Origin: Bacteroidota bacterium
Lineage (GTDB): Bacteria; Bacteroidota; Bacteroidia; Chitinophagales; LD1
Assembly (NCBI GenBank): GCA_018267365.1
Contig: JAFDYQ010000007.1
Coordinates: 62,001-126,000, forward strand
Reading direction: 5' to 3'
DNA length: 64,000 bases
The translations under genes were made by a program, and so were the position numbers. Position 1 is the first letter of the stretch; the number at the start of each line of letters is the position of its first letter. The notes beneath the pieces are model-generated. The model was not told where the DNA came from and made no database searches. It saw only the letters and a list, made by a program, of their open reading frames with translations. Below, piece after piece: positions 59,661-64,000 of this stretch.

Positions 59661-60608
59661 TTACTTCTTCGTATCATCTCTGGTTACATGCAGCTTATCC
59701 ATCGCCATCATCTGGCGCACAGTCTGCTGCATCCCCTCGGTGCTGCCATCCAGAAAGATCACATTGCCCTTAGACACCTCTGCAAACTGCTTGATCGCAT
59801 CTGTCCACATGTTAAACATGATCATACTCGCATCCAGGTTAGCCTGCTCCATCTGCTTGGCGGCAGAGCTCATACCCTTGGCCACCTCCTCGCGGAAGAG
59901 GGCCACACCCTGGCCGCGCAGCTGCGCAGCGATCTTCTCGGCCTCTGCGGCTATCTTGATCGCGTTACCTTCTGCCTCGGCGGCCTTGGTCTTGGTGATC
60001 AGGAGCGCCTGGCCTTCGTTCTCGGCTGCAGCCTTCAGGTTGTTAGACGCCACCACACGGCTCATAGAGGTCATGATCGCCTCGTCAAAGGTGATGTCAT
60101 TCAGCTGCAGATCCTGCAGGTGGTAGCCCCACTCCTCCAGCTGGCGGTCTATCTGGTCCTTCACATAGTCTATGATCTCCTTGCGCAGGCTCAGGATCTC
60201 GGCCTGCCTTTTAGTGGCTACAAACGAGCGGATAGAACCCTCTATCGTGCGTGTCAGCGCCTGCATCAGGTTTTTATCATCTATAAATTTGAAAGCCACG
60301 TTCTTCAGCGTGTCCTCCTGCTGATTCAGCACAGAGTAGAGCAGCATGGATTTGAAGTATACATTGGCCTGGTCTACAGTGATGGCCTGAAACTGCAGCT
60401 CCACAGAGCGATTTTGTATAGAGATGATGCGGAAAATACTTTCCACATATGGCAGCTTGAAATTTAGCCCCGGCATCATGATGCGGCGGTACTTGCCAAA
60501 GAAGGTGATCACTGCCACATTGCCCTGCTGCACGGTGACAAATGAACCCAGCGCAGTAAAAACGATGAGTAGGAGGACAATGACAGAGAAGATGGATCCG
60601 AGTGCCAT
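59661..60608 (-). CDS. SPFH-domain (stomatin/prohibitin-like) membrane protein
   Basis: The product has 315 residues. A single N-terminal helix (about 4-22) anchors an SPFH/band 7 domain (VQQGNVAVITFFGKYRR; MPGLNFKLPYVESI) followed by a long coiled coil rich in Ala and Glu (about 195-260; AEAEGNAIKIAAEAEK). SPFH proteins form large rings in the membrane and shape lipid domains, often with FtsH or a protease. A TACCTTTG -7 element (minus strand) lies just upstream. Confidence 0.92.
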   Translation of the reverse strand: MALGSIFSVIVLLLIVFTALGSFVTVQQGNVAVITFFGKYRRIMMPGLNFKLPYVESIFRIISIQNRSVELQFQAITVDQANVYFKSMLLYSVLNQQEDTLKNVAFKFIDDKNLMQALTRTIEGSIRSFVATKRQAEILSLRKEIIDYVKDQIDRQLEEWGYHLQDLQLNDITFDEAIMTSMSRVVASNNLKAAAENEGQALLITKTKAAEAEGNAIKIAAEAEKIAAQLRGQGVALFREEVAKGMSSAAKQMEQANLDASMIMFNMWTDAIKQFAEVSKGNVIFLDGSTEGMQQTVRQMMAMDKLHVTRDDTKK

Positions 60609-60723
60609 AAGTATATTGTTTTCACCAAAGGTAAGGCTATTTTGCAGGCCAGGAAATTTATAAAGGCAAATGACGTTATGGAAATAATAGGGCAGATCAA
60701 ACCCATCTTAAGGCGTAGGTTTT

Positions 60724-60780
60724 TGCCTCTCTTTCGGAGAGGGAAGATGTCCGCAGCGGCGGACAGATGGGTGAGGTGCA
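60724..60780. repeat. Intergenic palindromic repeat, copy 1
   Basis: Two hairpins, CCTCTC-TTTC-GGAGAGG and TGTCCGC-AGCG-GCGGACA, are followed by GATGGGTGAGGTG. The same end and the GGAGAGGGAAG block recur at 62811-62865. Confidence 0.6.
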
Positions 60781-60807
60781 TTCCCTCTTTTTGCGTTTAT
60801 TAGTACA

Positions 60808-62772
60808 GTGAATCTCTACAGGTTTTATATCGCGTTATTCCTGCTTTGCATGCTGTCCACTGCGTACGCACAGCATGACCGCGCGTTCTCATTCGATTCA
60901 CTGTTTGCGAAATACCCTGATGCCTTTGACTCTGTGCTGGCGCACAAAGCCGACTACCGTCTCCAGGTACTCTACACCCGCATAGATCGAGATGCCCACA
61001 ATGCACCACACCTGACCACCTACAGCCTCGATGCAGACAGATACTACTACTATTGCGCCAGCATGATGAAGCTGCCCGCCTGTGCCCTCACACTGGAGAA
61101 GCTCAACGATCTCTCGCAGTACCGCGTCACCATGTTTGACTCGCTGGGCATAGACAGTATAGCCTGCACGCAGCTCAGCCCCGAGGCCATGATGCTCGGC
61201 ACACCATATTCCTGCCTCTCGCAGTATATCAAGGAGATGCTGCTGGTGAGTAATAACAACGCCTTCAACCCTGTCTACGATTTTCTCGGCCAGCGCGCCT
61301 TTCAGGACCGACTGCACGAGATCGGATGCCCCGATGCTGTGGTGAGCAATCGGTATGCAAACTGTGATACTATCTCTAATCGCAAATGCTCACCTGTCTC
61401 GCTTTATGACCGGCACACACACCAGCTCCGCTACATGCAGCCCTGCATCATCAATGAGCGCCCGCAGTACTATGATGGTCCGCTCTCCCCGCTGGTGGGG
61501 GATGGCTATATGTATGGCGGCACCTTGATCGGCTCCCCTAAGAGTTTTAGGTATAGTAATTATATCCCGCTATCCGAGTTGCACCGGCTTCTTACACACA
61601 TCATCCTGCCGGAAACTCAGCGTCTGGATGAGCGCCTGCGCCTCACGCACAATGACTACCAATACCTATACAAGTGCATGGGCATGTTTCCCCGTGAGTG
61701 CGCCTATCCTACCTACGACTCTATCCGCTATCCCGATAGCTACATGAAGTACTTCATGGGGCTCGACACCACTGCCTGCACCATGCCTGCCAATCTCCGC
61801 ATCTTCAATAAAGTCGGCCAGGCTTACGGCTTCATGACGGACTGCAGCTATATAGTAGATACGCTGAATAAAGTAGAGTTCTTCCTGTCGTGCTCCATGT
61901 ATCTCAATGCTAACGGTATCCTGAATGATGGCAAATATGAATACGACCAGATAGGTTTTCCTTTTTTTAGCAATCTCTTCAATGCGGTCTACGAGGAGGA
62001 GCTGACCCGCCACCGCGACTATAAGCCAGTGCTGCATTTGCCTGACTTTACCGATACCCTTCTCGTCAAGCCCGGCCCACCCAAGTGGCTCCGCATAGAC
62101 AGCGCAGCTAGTGCCGAACAGATGGAGGCTGTACTGGCATCACTCGCCGACTCCATGTGGCAGGATCGCAGATTGCCTATCAACTATGACAACCCCACCT
62201 CCGATGAGATCTTCTATCGCAACCTGTCCATCGCTCTCAGACAGAAGGCTGCAGTCTCATATCCTTTCGATGCTCTCAGGGCAAAACATATTACCATGCT
62301 TAGCTCGCCGGATCAGAAGTTGCGTGTATTCAACTGGGATAGAGACTCCGAACGGAGCAACTATGCACTGCTGCAATATATAGATAGCGGCCAGGTGACT
62401 TTATTCCCGTTAGATGACCTTGCAAAGGAAATGTCTCCTAAGCTGACCTATAAGCAACTCTACTCCCTGCGTGCCAGATCCGGGACCATCTACCTACTGC
62501 TGGGTGAGACTGATCCCGGCACAGGCGGCACACAGTATTTGCAGGCTCTATCTTTGCATATCGGGAAACTAGTCAATGCTCCTGTATTTCAATCGGAGGC
62601 GGGCGGCAAAAGACGCTATGATGCGCTGCTCGTAGAGCGCCACGATACGAAGCAAGGTATCCGCTATGATGCCAGGCACAAAACCCTCTCCTATCCTCAG
62701 ATCACGAGAACAGGCCACAAGATCCGCGTTCAGTCGCGCAAGCTGAAATTCGATGGGGAAGTATTCAAATAG
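60808..62772 (+). CDS. Serine beta-lactamase-fold hydrolase, periplasmic
   Basis: The product has 654 residues. A signal peptide (about 1-21, ending AYAQ) leads to a class A beta-lactamase/PBP-like domain with the catalytic SMMK (S85-x-x-K88) and SNN (S148-N-N), like the SxxK and SDN motifs, in the first ~400 residues. The C-terminal ~250 residues form a second domain (about 420-654, beta-rich, with LYLLLGETDPGTGGTQ). It probably acts on peptidoglycan or D-amino peptides; beta-lactamase activity cannot be inferred. Confidence 0.78.
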   Translation: MNLYRFYIALFLLCMLSTAYAQHDRAFSFDSLFAKYPDAFDSVLAHKADYRLQVLYTRIDRDAHNAPHLTTYSLDADRYYYYCASMMKLPACALTLEKLNDLSQYRVTMFDSLGIDSIACTQLSPEAMMLGTPYSCLSQYIKEMLLVSNNNAFNPVYDFLGQRAFQDRLHEIGCPDAVVSNRYANCDTISNRKCSPVSLYDRHTHQLRYMQPCIINERPQYYDGPLSPLVGDGYMYGGTLIGSPKSFRYSNYIPLSELHRLLTHIILPETQRLDERLRLTHNDYQYLYKCMGMFPRECAYPTYDSIRYPDSYMKYFMGLDTTACTMPANLRIFNKVGQAYGFMTDCSYIVDTLNKVEFFLSCSMYLNANGILNDGKYEYDQIGFPFFSNLFNAVYEEELTRHRDYKPVLHLPDFTDTLLVKPGPPKWLRIDSAASAEQMEAVLASLADSMWQDRRLPINYDNPTSDEIFYRNLSIALRQKAAVSYPFDALRAKHITMLSSPDQKLRVFNWDRDSERSNYALLQYIDSGQVTLFPLDDLAKEMSPKLTYKQLYSLRARSGTIYLLLGETDPGTGGTQYLQALSLHIGKLVNAPVFQSEAGGKRRYDALLVERHDTKQGIRYDARHKTLSYPQITRTGHKIRVQSRKLKFDGEVFK

Positions 62773-62810
62773 ATATTCAGCCGCAATAGGTCTAAATTCC
62801 TTATCATGGT

Positions 62811-62865
62811 GCTTCCCTCTCCCTCGGAGAGGGAAGCTGCCGAAGGCTGATGGGTGAGGTGTCTC
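62811..62865. repeat. Intergenic palindromic repeat, copy 2
   Basis: CTTCCCTCTCCCTCGGAGAGGGAAG is a strong hairpin, followed by CTGCCGAAGGC and TGATGGGTGAGGTG. It is related to the copy at 60724-60780 and flanks the same serine hydrolase gene on its other side. Confidence 0.6.
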
Positions 62866-62973
62866 CCGCCTCCCGCCCTTCGTCCCCCGTATTTCCCCGT
62901 TCGCTGACCATTTCTACCCCCGTTCGATTTCTTTTTTATATTTACCGGATTCATAAAATTCCATTAAGCTATC

Positions 62974-64000
62974 ATGAAGGACTACACCAGGCTATTTGAT
63001 ATTATCTACTATCAGCAGGACCAGTTTCCGCAGGAGGATGCCTTCTGCCGCAAGGAGAACGGACAGTGGACCAGGTACTCTACTGCAGATGTGATACGCA
63101 CAGGCACGGAGGTCAGTCTTTCGCTGCTGGCACTGGGTGTCAAGCCGGATGACAAGATAGCCGTAGTCTCGGCCAACCGCCCCGAGTGGAATATAGTAGA
63201 CCTCGGTGTACTGCAGATAGGTGCTGTACTGGTCCCTATCTACCCTACCATCACAGAGGAGGAGTATGAGTTTATCCTGAAGGATGGCAACGTGAAGTAC
63301 ATCTTCGTAGGCGACGCCGGCCTCGCTGCCAAGATCAATAACATCAAATCAAAGACCGAGCTGATAGACATCTTCAGCTTTGACAAAGTGCCGGGCACCA
63401 AAAGCTTTGAGGAGTTCCTCGCGCTGGGCCGTGGCGGCGATGTAGCTGCCGTAGCTGCAGCGCGTGCCGCAGTAGACCCTATGCAGCTCGCTACTATCAT
63501 CTACACGTCTGGTACCACCGGCAATCCTAAAGGCGTCATGCTCTCACACAATAACGTAGTGAGCAATGTCAAGGCTGTGAAGCCTATCCTCCCCGTAGAT
63601 CATACCATGAAGGTGCTGAGCTTCCTCCCGCTCTGCCACATCTTTGAGCGCATGGTGGTGTATGTATATATGGCCAATGGCGTCTCTATCTACTACGCCG
63701 AGAGCCTGGAGCTGATAGCGGATAACCTGAAAGAGGTCAAGCCGGACTTCTTCACCTCTGTACCGCGCCTGCTGGAGAAGGTCTTTATGAAGCTGGAGGC
63801 AGCCTCTGCCAACCTCAGTGGCTTTAAGAAGAAGCTCTACCTCGCCGCGATGGACTTCGCAGTGAACTATGACATAGAGAAGCAATACGGCTGGTGGGAC
63901 AACTTCCTCTACAAGAATATATATGACAAGCTGATCTTTGCCAAGTGGCGCGAGGCGCTGGGCGGCAATGTGAAGGGCATAGTAACAGGCGCTGCCAAGC
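62974..64000 (+). CDS. fadD: Long-chain acyl-CoA synthetase, AMP-forming (3' end outside window)
   Basis: 342 codons are visible; the frame is open to the window edge. The N-terminal part (MKDYTRLFDIIYYQQDQF) and GVKPDDKIAVVSANRPEW are typical of AMP-binding enzymes, and the P-loop-like motif YTSGTTGNPKGVM (about 171-183) is intact, followed by LPLCHIFERM. It activates fatty acids to acyl-CoA with ATP. The ATG at 62974 is the natural start. A copy of an intergenic repeat lies about 110 bp upstream. Confidence 0.92.
   Translation, partial: MKDYTRLFDIIYYQQDQFPQEDAFCRKENGQWTRYSTADVIRTGTEVSLSLLALGVKPDDKIAVVSANRPEWNIVDLGVLQIGAVLVPIYPTITEEEYEFILKDGNVKYIFVGDAGLAAKINNIKSKTELIDIFSFDKVPGTKSFEEFLALGRGGDVAAVAAARAAVDPMQLATIIYTSGTTGNPKGVMLSHNNVVSNVKAVKPILPVDHTMKVLSFLPLCHIFERMVVYVYMANGVSIYYAESLELIADNLKEVKPDFFTSVPRLLEKVFMKLEAASANLSGFKKKLYLAAMDFAVNYDIEKQYGWWDNFLYKNIYDKLIFAKWREALGGNVKGIVTGAAK

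Noticed and set aside
59646-60467. Plus-strand open frame of 273 residues opposite the SPFH gene
   Set aside because: Antisense shadow of a clear SPFH gene; composition is His/Leu-rich and unnatural.
1-64000. CRISPR array, tRNA or rRNA genes
   Set aside because: No regularly spaced repeats and no tRNA or rRNA signature were seen other than the tRNA-like ends of tmRNA.

Overview
The window comes from a Bacteroidota genome, probably a Chitinophagia-like free-living lineage. The evidence is the fused ccoN-ccoO oxidase gene, a ubiE-porT gene pair, promoters with the Bacteroidota -7 element TAnnTTTG, a tmRNA whose tag reads GENSFAMAA, and a tyrosine recombinase of the Bacteroidetes type. Three regions can be told apart.

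(1) Bases 1-18240 are core chromosome devoted to life at low oxygen. A cbb3 oxidase locus (ccoI, S, NO, Q, P, G, H and a TauE/SafE-like membrane protein) is followed by a UspA protein, two small unknown genes, acetate kinase and phosphoketolase. Facing these is an overlapping operon of a beta-CASP metallohydrolase, a PAS histidine kinase and a receiver-CRP fusion regulator, then a flavodoxin-like protein and a DUF962 membrane protein.

(2) Bases 18248-49359 are a genomic island of about 31 kb inserted at the 3' end of ssrA (tmRNA). It has a 14-bp direct repeat at both junctions, GGTAACC-type repeats inside both ends, and an integrase gene beside ssrA. Its left part is a nitrogen-oxide module: Ric repair protein, CopD-like protein, a haem-copper-oxidase-like membrane protein, a Crp/Fnr regulator, cytochrome c, clade II NosZ, a NosL fusion, NosD, NosF and NosY. 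Its middle holds DUF3871 and RecA-like ATPase genes, a non-coding stretch rich in inverted repeats and G-tracts, and a TPR protein diverging from an XRE regulator. Its right part is one tight run of defence genes: type I HsdR, an unknown nuclease-like protein, HsdM, an oversized HsdS, a PD-(D/E)XK protein, a Cys4 protein, McrB and McrC. The mobility genes (DUF3987, HTH, RteC-like, integrase) close it. No relaxase or conjugation gene is seen, so it is probably mobilised by others.

(3) Bases 49348-64000 are core chromosome again: ssrA, ubiE, porT, a patatin-like phospholipase, a beta-helix lipoprotein, RidA, an orphan HigA, a 3-hydroxyacyl-CoA-dehydrogenase-like protein, a FemAB/GNAT-like protein, a sterol desaturase, an SPFH protein, a beta-lactamase-fold serine hydrolase and the start of an acyl-CoA synthetase, with several intergenic palindromic repeats.

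The most interesting link between regions is regulatory. Crp/Fnr-like palindromes (ATGA-N6-TCAT) lie upstream of the host cbb3, uspA, metallohydrolase and flavodoxin genes and also upstream of the island's nitrogen-oxide genes. Their spacing to the -7 element falls in two classes (58.5 bp, or 36.5-37.5 bp). The island therefore looks wired into, or ready to plug into, the host's low-oxygen regulon.
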